From positions 3,968,001-4,032,000 of the forward strand of contig NC_088935.1 in NCBI RefSeq assembly GCF_033473495.1: 64,000 nucleotides of DNA. The letters are read 5' to 3'. Within the stretch, counting starts at the first letter, position 1, and each line of letters opens with the position of its first letter. Source of the DNA: Cercospora beticola (lineage: Eukaryota; Ascomycota; Dothideomycetes; Mycosphaerellales; Mycosphaerellaceae). Positions 31,961 through 43,683 of this stretch are shown here, piece after piece. A program made the translations under genes and the position numbers. The notes under the pieces are model-generated. The model was not told where the DNA came from. It saw only the letters and a list, made by a program, of their open reading frames with translations, and ran no database searches.

Positions 31961-33290
31961 ATGTCGGACGCAACAGACGGCGACATGGCCGATCTCCCTC
32001 ATGGCAACCGAGGGCATCAAATCAATATCACAGCGGCGCTCATGATGGTTGCCGCATGGATCTTTCTGGGGTTACGATTGAAGATTCGATGGCCTTGGGG
32101 GAGTCGGATGGGGTGGGATGATATTGCTGTTATGCTGGGAACTGTAATGCTCAAGTACTACTCTCGATGAAGTAGGCTCCATACTGACCTTCGCAATAGT
32201 TGATAGCGACTGCGGAAAGTGGTACAATATTTCGAGCAGTGCAGTGCGGCCTTGGAATGCATATGTACCACTTGGAATGGGAGATGATTGGGCCACTGCG
32301 AGCAGTAAGTCTTGCGCGAAGAGAGGTGGTGTTGCTATGCGCTGATATCAGTGTAGACAATTAAAGCCAGCGACATTCTTTCAGTGACGGCACTCTGTTG
32401 CTCAAAACTCGCGGTGTCATTACTCATTCTGCGATTGTCGACATTCAAACGCCATATTCATGCAGCCTGGATCACCACGGTGTTCATTGTGATATGGGGA
32501 CTCATCGCCATCACCAGCACAGCGGTCTCGCCTGAGAATCTAGGATTGAGGAGAGCGGGATGGATCTTCGTCGGCGCATACAGCATAATCCTCGAATTCG
32601 TACTCTTCGCTCTACCAATATTCTTGGTCTGGCCTCTCAAACTGCGGCTTGCTGCGAAGCTCACAATCGTCGGAGGCTTCGCATTTCGCATCCCGTGAGT
32701 ACTTCCTTCGAGCCAGTCAGCAAATAACCGCAACTTACTGATCTTCGAATTACAGCGCAAGCATCTTAACCATCTTCCGCGTCCTCGTAGTCGTCAAAAT
32801 GCTCTCAGGCGATCCACACGACCAAACAATGGACGCACTAGATTTCACCTGGGACTACGTCGAACCCACACTCTACAGTACCGTGGAAATGTACTACTCT
32901 CTCATGGCCGCCACAATACCATGTATGCATCTCTTCCTCAAAGCCTTCACCAAAGACTGGCTCCGCGACACCGCTGCTCAAGCCGGTCCAAACGCAAGGT
33001 CACACCGACCCAGCGCGTTCCTTATCAGCAGTCTCATGAGCAAATCCTCAACAACGAAGAGCAGTGCCAGTAGCGCTCGAAGCACGATGCAAATGCGCGA
33101 CAGCATGACGGATGCAGACTTGCTCTTCCGTGCGGATGGCGGGACGACGGCGTGGGTGACGCATCAGGATGTCGAGGGTTTGCAGAACTGCGTGACGAAT
33201 GCGACCGATAAGATTATGGTACAGCAGACTGTCGAAGTGCAGTTTGATGACCGACCGCGTGCGGCAGAACGTGCGCTTTTGCAGATATGA
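31961..33290 (+). CDS. PTH11-like / rhodopsin-domain seven-helix membrane protein
   Basis: Exons 31961-32143, 32200-32304, 32357-32694 and 32756-33290 give 386 aa. The protein has a short polar N-terminus, then helix 1 (ITAALMMVAAWIFLGL), the loop motif WGSRMGWDDIAVMLG typical of the fungal rhodopsin domain family (formerly DUF3112/SAT4-like), and further helices including AAWITTVFIVIWGLIAI, AYSIILEFVLFALPIFLVW and ILTIFRVLVVVKML. The C-terminal tail of about 110 residues is cytosolic and Ser/Thr-rich. The YNLxxY-like segment is replaced by VEPTLYSTVEMYYSLMAA, family-like in position. Members include PTH11 G-protein-coupled receptor-like proteins; no CFEM domain is present here. The first intron uses the weaker donor GTAATG. 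Ligand unknown. Confidence 0.85.
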
Positions 33291-34864
33291 GAGAGAGTGA
33301 CAGTGAGAGGGAGGAAGCAGACCCATAAGCAGACGGAAGAGGTTCGTGTACACAGCAAGTACTACGATTACCTAATCCACAATTACGATTTTACGATCCA
33401 GTCGAATGGCGTCAGTCCAGCACACCATGCAAAGTGCTAAGCAAAAGACCAAAGAGAAGAAATTGGCACAAGAAGATTCACTTCACAGAAACGTGAATAT
33501 AGAAAAAATGTGCTACGAAAAGTAGTATCAGGAGACTGTCCTCACGACATCAAGCCGCAGAATTCTCCACTGTCTTCCAAAAATTGGTCCAGCATCCACT
33601 CATCTCTGCAAAAGCAAAGACTTCTACGCTGCGAAACCCCAGAAGTATAGCCAGTATACCCAGGGTGCAGCGAGACATAGTAGGATGATCGCTATGGTTC
33701 TGACAATTCCATAAAAGATCCCACAATCCAGGTCATAACCAATCAAGGCGACCCATCTCCAACATAGAAAGAACAATTCTTCGCCCAAGAGAACACCAAA
33801 AAGACAACCACTCGAAGCAGGTCTACCTCCTCAAGGCTAGCTTTCGGAAACAAGCTTCGGAGTCTCAGCGCAGCTCTGCGGCAATAACGCTGGTCGAGTA
33901 AACGAATTCAATCGCACTCCAGGGATCTCGGGTCGTCGATGTTTCGCAGGTAATTCGAAGAAGTCTTTCGTATGTTGTTGTGAAATCCGGAAGTCATATT
34001 AGTCGAGGCCGAGACATATCGAATGCTCGGACACTCATGAAAGGAAAAGAGCCTGTTGCAACGTCTGAAGGCCAGATAGTTCCATAACCAGTATTGGAAC
34101 GAAGTCTCCTCGTTGTGCGGACAACGAAAAGCAACCCTCAACACCACACCGCATCCGCTGTCTGACATAGTGTTCAAGACCGGAGTGTACGATGGGTTTC
34201 CAGGCCGCAATCCAGTATCCGCAAAAGGCATTAGAAAGAATCGAAGGTCCATAGTTCGGCATTCCAGATGTCGTCAGGCATGTACGGGCGTCGCAGAAGT
34301 AGAAAAAATATAGTGACGGTGGTCCTCCCAATCCCATAGGTCCCATAAAAAAAAATGCACAATCCATCCCTAAAACATGCAATCATTCCACCCATAAAAC
34401 GTCTTTCTCTTTTGCTTCTCTCTGTATCGACCGCGAGGTCTGTGAAATCCTGTCTTTGTTGTTCGCAAGTGCATGGCCTCCCGAGAAAATATGCATCGAG
34501 TATTCCCATCGCTCGTCATCGCAAAATGGAAAAAGAGAGAAAAACAGAGTCGCTCGCTTGCTAAGGTGTCAAGATCCAAATCAATAAACCAAGTCGCTTG
34601 CTAGTACGCCGTCCAGAAAATGTGGAGTTGAGTGATGTTGATGTGTTTTTGTGATGGTCAACATCGGGTATCGTTTGCATCGCGTCAATACTAATAATCG
34701 TGGGTCGCGTATCGAGAAGCGCTGTGCGCATCAGGCTTCTGGAGTAGTGACAGGATCCAGGATGTGGAAAAAGGTCGTCGGGCCTGGCCAGGACACCGAC
34801 GGTTTTCAGTCGTTCAACGACAGCCGCGGAAGCGGATCGCGCAAAGGGGTCGTCTTTGAGCAGC
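33291..34864. other. Long convergent intergenic region
   Basis: About 1.57 kb between two convergent genes. It is relatively A-rich (ATAGAAAAAATG, CCATAAAAAAAAATG) and holds frames of up to about 115 aa that lack homology. Probably long 3' UTRs; nothing else can be supported. Confidence 0.45.
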
Positions 34865-35911
34865 TCACACGGCGGTAGCATACTGAGTGTGCATGAAGCC
34901 CCCGTGGCTCATGCCGAAGTCGCCATAGCCGTAGCCAATGTCCGATCCACAGTGTAGAGGAAATGAGCTCGACACTGGAATTGGTGCGATTGGCTGCGGT
35001 GAGCTGTAGTACTGCGATGGCGCAGATGTGTACGGCTGGCTGAATGATGGCGTCGGCGATGGCAGCTGGACGTTGCTCATAGACATGTCCTGCCAGAACA
35101 CGTTCGACTGGTTGTCGCTGCATGTTGTGGCAGTAGGCGATGGGGTCGACGGCAGCACCTTCCACGAATCCACAGGCGTAGGATGTGTTTGGAGCTGCAA
35201 TTGCTGAGGTGCCCACCAGCCACCAGCGACAGGTGCACTTGGCATGACTGGTGCCGGGTGGATGACATCGACTATCCGTGGTGGAGGAGGCAGAAGTGGA
35301 GCGAACATGTTCATGATCTGGTTCTTCACTTCGGCGGAGCGGCCATCGAGCAGCTCGCCGGCGCCATCCTCCTCCATGCCTTCCAACGCGCGGGCCCCAG
35401 TGCGGAAGACGAACTTATTCGCGGCTTGCACGAACTCTTCTTGCATCTTCTTGATCTGCGCTTCCTTCTCGGGCCAGCTCCACGTGCTCGCTGATGAGTC
35501 GACCGAGTAGATGTCCTTGTGATACTCCACCAATGACTCGATCGTCTCGGGTGTCAGCTTGAAAGCGACTTCGTGTTGGGAGACCATGTCGACGTGCACC
35601 ACATAGGCCTCGATGTGTACAAGCTGGAAATTGAAGAGTGCTTCCACAAGTGGGTTGTCGTCTTTGCGCAATTCAGTATCGGGCGCCTTTGGCAGCATGA
35701 GTGAGGCCAGGGTCCAGATAGCAGAAGATCCACCGAGTGTTTCTGTCAGACATCGAAAGTGTTGTGGGACACTGTTGAGTGGTCGCTTGATTCGGTTGAT
35801 GCGCTTCAACGTTTGTGTTAACCAAGGCTCCACCTTTGTGTTCAGCACGATTTCGGGTCCAGATCGGGGCGCGAAGGCTGCCGCTGACGCGGGCAGTAAT
35901 TGCACAGGCAT
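34865..35911 (-). CDS. Unrecognised protein, 348 aa
   Basis: Single exon from ATG 35911 to a stop at 34865-34867. The first about 190 residues are a non-repetitive, helix-rich segment with balanced charge (VEPWLTQTLKRINRIKRPLN, TPETIESLVEYHKDIYSVDS, WPEKEAQIKKMQEEFVQAANKF). The second half is Pro/Ser/Gln/Tyr-rich and low in complexity, probably disordered (YTSAPSQYYSSPQPIAP). No signal peptide, transmembrane segment or known motif was seen. The layout resembles an uncharacterised fungal regulatory protein with an ordered N-terminal domain and activation-like tail, but this is inference. Confidence 0.65.
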   Translation of the reverse strand: MPVQLLPASAAAFAPRSGPEIVLNTKVEPWLTQTLKRINRIKRPLNSVPQHFRCLTETLGGSSAIWTLASLMLPKAPDTELRKDDNPLVEALFNFQLVHIEAYVVHVDMVSQHEVAFKLTPETIESLVEYHKDIYSVDSSASTWSWPEKEAQIKKMQEEFVQAANKFVFRTGARALEGMEEDGAGELLDGRSAEVKNQIMNMFAPLLPPPPRIVDVIHPAPVMPSAPVAGGWWAPQQLQLQTHPTPVDSWKVLPSTPSPTATTCSDNQSNVFWQDMSMSNVQLPSPTPSFSQPYTSAPSQYYSSPQPIAPIPVSSSFPLHCGSDIGYGYGDFGMSHGGFMHTQYATAV

Positions 35912-38900
35912 GATTGATGTTGTTGACTGATGTGTGATTGAATTCCTTTCCTGTTCCAGACAGTATGGGGATGCGATGAGCGATATATGTATGGGGCGGG
36001 CGACAGCAAGATGATTGGTATAAAGTGGAACGACGTAATATGCCTGGGGGTTGCAACGATGGAAGAATTAGGCTGCTCGCCCTGGGTTAGAAGAATGAAT
36101 GTAGAAGGGAGGAAGGCTATGAGCCAATGGGCGGGCGGAGAGCGAGGTGGTGAGAAGGGCAGAGATGCGCGGGGTGCTCTGGATTTAGTAGTCAGACCTG
36201 AACGGCACTAGCTTCACAGCCTCTTTTTCGTGGCCAGCTGCAGACACCATCCAGCAACGTGCATATAGTAGCTCGCGACCTGCATGCTTAGCCCGCACTT
36301 GTACTTTCGATTGCTTTTCCTCGTCGCGTTCCTGCGAGACCACGGTAGAGCGCGCATGGCTGAGGCTGCACACGCATCAGAGATTGCGACACTGTACCTT
36401 GTGTTGCTTGTCGCTATTGGGATCACCTTCCGACCCTATGCTGTCTGTAACGTTGCAAAGGCGCTTCACTCGGGACTATACATTTTGAGTAATAGCCCCG
36501 GCATAGTTTGAGTTCTGCTCATACCTCCTCCAGTATCAGGCTGTCGGCTTGGTGTTGAAGGCCTGCGCTCCGATGCCGCTGCAGTCGCATGCACGGTATG
36601 AGACGCTACAAGGTCCGTGGAAGTGAGCATCAATATTGCGATCGCAGCTGTCATCACGTCGCGGTCTGGGGAGTGGTCATGGCCAGGGCGTGGTGGCCAG
36701 TCAAGCTGTCGCGACGCCCACGCGCTGTCGTTCTCGAAGGCTGCCAGGAAGTGTGGCTTCCACCGATGGCCGCCCAGGTGTTTCAGGAGCACGGAGAAGC
36801 TAAGGCGGATGCTCTTCCATGCCGTACGGATGGCATGCTGTTGGACCTGGAGGCAACGTGCATGTGAGTCGATGTCAGAGCGAAGGTATTGGATGTGAAC
36901 AATCGGCAAGTCCGAGCTACAAAATAGGCAGGCATCGGCCGGGCCAATCAGCAGCGGGAGTCGCCTTTTCCATCACACAAGCTTTGCAGCCTCCAACGTA
37001 GATGATCGGGAGCAGGGGACCACAGTACGATGTGTAGAGTAGCACGAGCGCCTATTCCTACGATCCGCGAGTCTGGCAATCTGCCTGCCTCGTCAGCGTC
37101 TATAGCATGAAATTGCGATAATTACCAACATGCGCGACAGAGCCTTTTCCACGCAATCCGGTTTCTGCATCCAAGCTTAAAGGTGCATGATGCATCTGCA
37201 GCCATGGTTCTAGCTCGCCACGATCTGTGGCGGTGTTGGGCAAGTCGTGTGAGGCGTCGGTCAGCCCGTGATGTGCATCCTGGGCAGTCTCTCACCGCTG
37301 GAAGGACTTTCCCTGAACGTCATGCATCTCACGGCATGCACACTGCCGACGCACTGGAAAAAATAGAATGCGCAGCACGTCGGGCGTCGCGTGACTAGGT
37401 GGACCACGCTCGCTCGAAACGTTCTGCTCCATGCCGTTCTTAGCCGTCAAGCTGCCCTGAGCAGGTGACCGTGAAATCGGAGTGACGAGGGAGTTCGGGC
37501 GCGTTCGCGTCTGTGTGCCGCGTCACGCGCTTGAAGCAGGCGCGTACCGGCAGGCAGTCTGCTTGTCCAAGCTGTGCAAGAAGGCTGGAGCACAGGAGTA
37601 AATCATCCGAAAGCCAGTGTGCGTGGGGCGGTTCGTGGTGGAACATGACGATGCTGGGAGCCAGCCAGCAACGTGCAGCGCGACGAGAGCTGGAAAGTGC
37701 AGCGGGAAGAAATCGCGAACAGCCGTGACTGCCAAGCCAACCGATTCTGAGTCGTGACCAGCAGCACAGCGGCTCCTGTTCGCTCTCGTTGCAACAACCA
37801 GAAACTGCAGAGCGCTTTCGCTTCGCAAGTCACGAGCACGAGGCACTTTCGCGTGCAGTCTGGACGGAAAACATCCAGCCGCAGAATCCCGGTGAGCAGA
37901 TGCAGCGATTTCCTCCCAAGTTCACAACACACTCTCCTCCACCTCCAACAACCATTCAACACAGCTCACCATTCGAAACGCGTCCATGTACCTCATGCGT
38001 AACACATGCAACGCGGCGCGCGGAAGAACCAACCTGCGACTTCTCACTCGTTTGCATGCATCTCTGACACTTGAGGCAGGTGGGAGAACGGCCTGCTTTG
38101 TGAGCTCGAAAGGTGTTTCAAGCGTGCATTAAATCAATCCACCACTGCATGAGTTCTCTGTGACTCACACTGCGCTCAACGGCAGCATGGAGTTTCAGGC
38201 CATCATGGACAAGCTCACTGAGCGTCCTTCGCAACATCCAGACTGCTGTTGTTCGATATCAATCAACGTGCTGGACACCCTGATCAGGCATCTGCCAAAG
38301 AGTCCAGCCCAAGTGCTCTCTGTGAGTCTCACGTGAGTGTCCTTTTACCTTTGCTGGCGTAGCTGGCGGCCAGACCGCAAGAGCCTTTCTGGGGTCCGAG
38401 CCAAACAGCCGGCGAGCTCGTTCGCTACACACAAACGAGCTCGCCTCCATTTGCATGGCGTGATCACGGACATCCGCAGCAACGCTGACAGCCGAACATG
38501 CGTGTCTCTTGCACGAGTGATCGAATTGTAACTCGGCTTGTCGACGTAGACGTTCGTTCATGGCTGCACAGATCGACAGCTGAATGGTCGCTTCGGGTTG
38601 TTCCTAGTCACAAGCTTCGTGCCGTCGACCTCGGCCATCTTCCCCTCAATTTTTTGTATACAGAAGCCACCGGCTAGCCGAATGGAGTTACTGATCACCT
38701 TCGCAGTGCGGAGCCGGCACCGGCCTTCTGGAGAGACTGATCCTCGAGAGAAGCGGGCAGCAGGTCAATATATACGGAATAGAAGTCCCGTCGTGCGTGA
38801 ACAAATATTTGTCCGAGGAGCGCATGCTGCGAGTTCGCTCTACAACAGACCTTCATTCCGATGCGCTGCTCGCAGAGGTCCTGATATTCTGCTATCCGCG

Positions 38901-39313
38901 ACAAGAGACCCTGTTACTCCAGAAGTACCTACAAGCATTCGTCAGTGGCACCCTGCATACAGCGATCGTCCTCACCCACTACGACGATCATCTGCCTGCG
39001 AAGGCGATACTTATGATCTTCTTCGACCGAGTCGACGTAGTGCAAAATTCTGGGCTTCCTGACTTCGAAAAACTCATCGTTGCGACTCAAGTAAAAAGTG
39101 GTGAGCGCTGAAAGGTGGTGCGTGCTGGCGAGGCGTGACTTGCTCAAGCCGTGGCTGGAAAGAGCCGCTCTAGACTGTGAATGAAGCGAAGCCACTTCGG
39201 TCGTACCGACCTGCCACGAGGCAATCCCTCGCGAACTTCTGGACTCTTTTAAACAATCGAGGAGCCACTTACAACAACTTCTGGAGTTTTGCGCGACAGT
39301 TTGGCCCGCTACC
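35912..39313. other. Gene-poor 3.4-kb region
   Basis: I found no supportable coding gene. Frames reach 147-154 aa (36466-36909 minus, 38598-39062 plus) but have no family resemblance, and no intron set links them. Base composition is not RIP-like. The two ends must contain the divergent promoters of the 34865-35911 gene and the TPR gene. A non-coding RNA cannot be excluded. Confidence 0.4.
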
Positions 39314-41152
39314 ATGGCCGACATCACTGTGCCAGTGGTACCAACCCGAAACAACCGACGCTTGTCTCACCTAAAGACCGACCTCAGAGCGCGCAACACA
39401 CCACCAACGGAAGCGCTCTCGGACGACCTGATCGATGTTTGGGAGCATGCAGTGACGCTATTCCAAGGCAGCGAATGGCAAGACGCTGTAAGTGCGGAAA
39501 GGTCTCTTTCTCTCCATACATAACAAAAGCTCTCGGCTGCCTGACTTGGCCTTGTGCCAGAACGTGCCGCAGAGAACTGTCTGAAACACTACTACCTTCC
39601 GCCGACGACCTCGTTCATGGCACCATAAAGTTGAATACTGACTATTTGACAGGCAGAAAACTTCCTCCATCTGTCTCGCACGATCGAGCATGAATTCTAC
39701 AGTACATCATGCCTTATCAATGCTGCGATCATCTTCGCCAAGCTGGGAGACTATTCCACAGCCTCGCACGTGCTTGAAGATGCGATGCCTGTGGACGAGC
39801 TGCTGGCTTTGACACTCTTCGTAACGGGACACATTGAATACCAACTGGATGAGCTGCAGAAGTCACAGGATTGCTTCACGGTCGCACTCTCTGCCATGAG
39901 AAATCCGGTCGAGGACTACCATCGCTTCGGACTCGATTTCACCTTGACAGTCTCACAAATCCAAGATAACCTCTGGGCATGCGGCCATGCCATGGCTGGC
40001 GACCCAAGCGCATTAACATCTCTGCCGGCCGAGTGCATTTTCCGAGCACCAGCACGAGCTGCTGATCCTCTCACTCCTGCATCTAAACGAAGCAGCTCGG
40101 CCGACAGCGCTCACATGCCAGCTTTATCAGAAGGCACCGTAACACCGCCTCAAACCCCTCTGTCTGGTGTGGAGAAGACCATGGAATATGGTCCTGATGG
40201 TCTTACCTGGCACATCCAGGAGGACGGTTCCATGATCGCCGTTGAAGACGATGCGCCGCCATTGCCCTTCAAAAAACCGAGCACTGTCCAAATGATCGGC
40301 GGCTTGACACGCAGATTGTCAACACAACGAAGACCCCCGAGCCCCTCCAAGCCGACAGGTATCCCGCCGAAACGAAACAGGAGGGCATTGTCTCCGCGAG
40401 AAGCTCGCGTGCAAGGCGACTCTATCCAGGAGCTCGCCGAGTACATTTCCGATCTACCTCGCCAAAACCAGATGGATCCCCGCAGTGCCGAAGCTGAGCA
40501 TGAGGATGTGGCCGATCTCGCCAATTTCCTCCGCGCTGGTCCCAGGCTTCAGCCGCTCAGTATTCCTTCAAAGCCTCAGCAGTTTGCGGCCGGCTCAGCG
40601 GCCAGCTCGCTATACTCTAGACCAGCCAGCATTCAGTCTGCAGATCTGTTGCCTTGGGATAACATGTCGACACGCTCCTCCTCGCCGTCGCCATACCGAT
40701 ATCGCAGTGGCGTCGGCTCTTATCTAGCACATGGATGCGTCCCAACATCGGCACCTCGGTCCCGAGCGTCAAGCCGTTCGCCTTTGTCCAGAGAGGTGGA
40801 TAGCACTCCTGCACACGAGCAACCATCGAAAAGCCTGCACCCGCCAATGCACGACTCTACGAGCGGTAACAGCTGGCCACTGACACCTGGAATCGCGGAG
40901 AGCCTCTCGAGCATGTCTCTATCGCGAGAAGGAAGCATTAAATCACTTCCAAAAGGAAAATTCTTTTCGCCTTCGAATTTGATCCCCAAGAGGAAGTCGT
41001 CTTTGATGCGTCCAGCTTTCTCATTCACTAGGCCTGGATCGTCGGGCGCCTCCATCTCCTCCAAAAAGCCAGCGCCATCTATTATGACCAACGGAACGAA
41101 GGATTCAGTTGGAGGGGCGTTCCGCTTTCTGAATGGAATGGGCCATGGTTGA
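39314..41152 (+). CDS. TPR-like protein with NoxR/p67phox-like N-terminus
   Basis: Exons 39314-39487 and 39653-41152 give 557 aa; the 165-bp intron is phase 0. The N-terminal about 170 residues form paired helices like tetratricopeptide repeats: WEHAVTLFQGSEWQDA, CLINAAIIFAKLGDYSTASHVLED, ALTLFVTGHIEYQLDELQKS, and a segment ending HRFGLDFTLTVSQIQDNLWACG. The order and spacing resemble the TPR domain of the fungal NADPH-oxidase regulator NoxR (p67phox homologue). The rest is Ser/Pro-rich and probably disordered, with no PB1 or SH3 domain visible, so it is not a canonical NoxR. It may be a related scaffold. The ATG lies in the good context ACCATGG. Confidence 0.8.
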
Positions 41153-41583
41153 TTAACGATTATGATTTTGTTTTGAACGAGCGAGCGATTGATTCTTGTT
41201 TTGACGCGACGATACCACCCACTTGTACCTGCCACTGGATGAGCACCACCAACATTTTCTTTATGTACCAGCTTCAAATTAGTGTATGGACAACTAGCAA
41301 AGCTACTTTCTACTCTTCTACCGTTTCTCACTCACTTCGGTAAATGTCTGAGACCGCGATTCAGCTCGTTTGCCGATTTGAGACGGCCCGTGGCCCGGTC
41401 AACGATCTGTATACAAACAGCCTGCCTTCCTTCCTGCAATCACGTCTCCAACGCGCCTTTCCTCCGCGAACGATGAACCAGGCTTCCGCCCAACGACGCA
41501 TTACAGACGGCGTTGCTGGCCATTTCCACACGTGGAGACGCGTGGTCAGCACGTTCCAGCACTAGTTCCAGTCCTCATCAGCA
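41153..41583. other. Intergenic, promoter of ankyrin gene
   Basis: A 431-bp same-strand spacer. Contains only short frames; includes the terminator of the TPR gene and the promoter of the ankyrin gene. Confidence 0.45.
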
Positions 41584-43302
41584 ATGGCCGCCGCCAGTCC
41601 ATCGGGATCGACGACATTCTTCACTCCGACGACGCTATGCTTCACGATCGCGTGTACTGTATTTTCTATTGTGGCGATCTCGACAGTCATACGGCAGAAT
41701 AGGACGTCTGCGGAGGGTCGGAATGAGAACGTGAAAGACGCGACGCCGCAAAGGCCGAAGAGCCGGAGGAGAAGAGCTGTGGATAGTTTGTATGTTGTGA
41801 ATGAGCGGTCAACGGCTGGCGATGGGGATAGGTACGGGAGACTTGCGGCTCTTGTGTCGCTGACTGGGAGTGTGAGTCAAGAGGCTGCGGCATTGGGTGC
41901 TGCTGAGCTTTTGGGCGAGTTATCGCTCCTCATAAGCGTGTTGTGTCGATTGCAACAAGACGTTTTGGCAAGACTGGATAGAATCACGGATACCGCTGGA
42001 CTGGCAGCTTGCTTTGACGCTGCGACAAGCTCCATTGAGACCAGCCTAGTCTCTGCTAGCACTGCCATGCGAGAGGGTACATGTTCCGACTCAGATGCAC
42101 AGCAGACATCGCAGCAGCTGAAGGCGCAGCGAGGTGTATTGGAGTTCTTGGTGAAGCAATCAGAGACAGTACCACCCACACCACCGCCAGAGAATAATCT
42201 AGAGGAGCATCTCCAATCTGGCTGCAGTACACCCAGCCTATTGCCCTCGCCTGCTTTTGACGAGCACACTGGCATTACTCCCGCCGTGGACTACAATTGC
42301 TTCGTTGACCCTCCGCCACAGTATAGTCCACCACGTGGAACTAGCTCGATCGTCGCAGATCAGAAGGCCGATATCAAGGAAGAGAGTCAATCTCCAGCTC
42401 ATACTGCCGAACCTTTCAACGCAGACGCCTTATTCAATGCTGTCAATACGAACGACTTCGAAACATTATTTGAGCTGCTCTCCTTAGGCGCAGATCCTTC
42501 AGCCACTTTCGGAGACCTACGAAGAACACCACTACACATCGCAGCGCATCTGAACCATGTTCAAAGCTTAGCAGTTCTGCTCAAGAATGGGGCCGAGCTG
42601 AGCACCGAGGATGCCAAAGGCGACACGGCATTGCATCTGGCAGCGTGGGCGGGCAATGTCGAGGCCCTTTCTTTGCTCCTCACTCATAGCGACGAAGTCG
42701 ACTTCCTGTCCGGCCGCGATGGGTACAGTGCGCTTTGGTGTGCGATCAGCGCAAGCCAAATCGATGCTGCCAGACTGCTCCTGAAGCATGGTGCGCGTGT
42801 AAGCTTGCGGTCTGCCTCAGGTGGAGGATTGCTGCCACTTCATCAGGCTGCAGTGACGGGGCAAAACGCCATGTGCGAGCTCCTGCTGGACCGAGGAGCC
42901 CAAGTGGACTGTTTGGATGACTCTGAAAATACGCCTTTACACTATGCTGCCGCTGCGGGATCAGTTGCGAGTGTGAAAGTGCTGCTTCGGGCTGGGGCAG
43001 ATATCGAAAGTGTCCAGAGCTATGGGCTCACTGCTGTGCACTGGGCTGCGCATAAAGGTCACGCGGATGTCCTCGGTGTGTTGCTGGATCACGGCGCAAA
43101 CATCGACTCGAAAGCAAATGAGGGAGCAACGCCGTTACATCTGGCGGCGAATCGAGGACATGTTGCAGCTGCGAAGATGCTTTTGAGCAGAGGCGCTGAG
43201 CGGAGGCCAGGAAGTGCCAGCTGGGATGGAGTGGAGGGAACGCCAGCTGAAATGGCGAAGGCCAAAGGGCACAGTCGGCTGGTTCGATTGCTGAGATCGT
43301 GA
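41584..43302 (+). CDS. Ankyrin-repeat protein with N-terminal membrane anchor
   Basis: Single exon, 572 aa. A hydrophobic helix at about residues 17-34 (LCFTIACTVFSIVAIST) is followed by a basic cluster (RPKSRRRR), suggesting a single-pass anchor with a cytosolic body. Residues 75-200 are helical (QEAAALGAAELLGELSLLIS...). From about residue 278 to 545 there are about eight ankyrin repeats with the usual TPLHxAAxxGH...LLLxxGA pattern, such as TALHLAAWAGN, TPLHYAAAAGS, TAVHWAAHKGH and TPLHLAANRGH. Ankyrin repeats bind proteins; the partner is unknown. It lies 431 bp downstream of the TPR gene, on the same strand. Confidence 0.88.
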   Translation: MAAASPSGSTTFFTPTTLCFTIACTVFSIVAISTVIRQNRTSAEGRNENVKDATPQRPKSRRRRAVDSLYVVNERSTAGDGDRYGRLAALVSLTGSVSQEAAALGAAELLGELSLLISVLCRLQQDVLARLDRITDTAGLAACFDAATSSIETSLVSASTAMREGTCSDSDAQQTSQQLKAQRGVLEFLVKQSETVPPTPPPENNLEEHLQSGCSTPSLLPSPAFDEHTGITPAVDYNCFVDPPPQYSPPRGTSSIVADQKADIKEESQSPAHTAEPFNADALFNAVNTNDFETLFELLSLGADPSATFGDLRRTPLHIAAHLNHVQSLAVLLKNGAELSTEDAKGDTALHLAAWAGNVEALSLLLTHSDEVDFLSGRDGYSALWCAISASQIDAARLLLKHGARVSLRSASGGGLLPLHQAAVTGQNAMCELLLDRGAQVDCLDDSENTPLHYAAAAGSVASVKVLLRAGADIESVQSYGLTAVHWAAHKGHADVLGVLLDHGANIDSKANEGATPLHLAANRGHVAAAKMLLSRGAERRPGSASWDGVEGTPAEMAKAKGHSRLVRLLRS

Positions 43303-43683
43303 TAACTGTACATAACATTCACGAATGATACGACGATCCTAAGTACTGTATACAAATGTCGCTGTGAAGCTATCATCATGCTCCAACATCGCGTGCCATG
43401 GTGTTGTGATGATCAGTTAGGGCCAAGCGCCGTTCATGCGACTGTCAATCACAAGGGAAGCTGGTCGGCCGTTGACGACATTCTTGGCGCTGCCTCGACG
43501 GTTACAGCCTGAGGGAGGCCTTTGTCTCACGCCAACAGCACGCAGCCTGCCTTGTAGACATCCTTCGCCATAGCTTGACCACCGAGGCTCTGCTGAGACC
43601 GCACGTCGCCTATCGAGCGCGACTCGCCAGCGGTGTGATATCAGACGCCACAAAATGCAGTAGACAGGCGCGCAAGGGAAGAC
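43303..43683. other. Intergenic, promoter of GID4
   Basis: A 381-bp same-strand spacer with no coding signature. It contains the ankyrin gene 3' UTR and the promoter of the next gene. Confidence 0.45.

Noticed and set aside
33908..34252. 114-aa minus frame between convergent genes
   Set aside because: Lies in an A-rich 3' UTR-like region; no domain.
36466..36909. 147-aa minus frame in the 3.4-kb gap
   Set aside because: It overlaps plus frames of similar length and shows no signal, domain or intron logic.
38598..39062. 154-aa plus frame in the 3.4-kb gap
   Set aside because: No homology, and opposite-strand frames of similar size overlap it.
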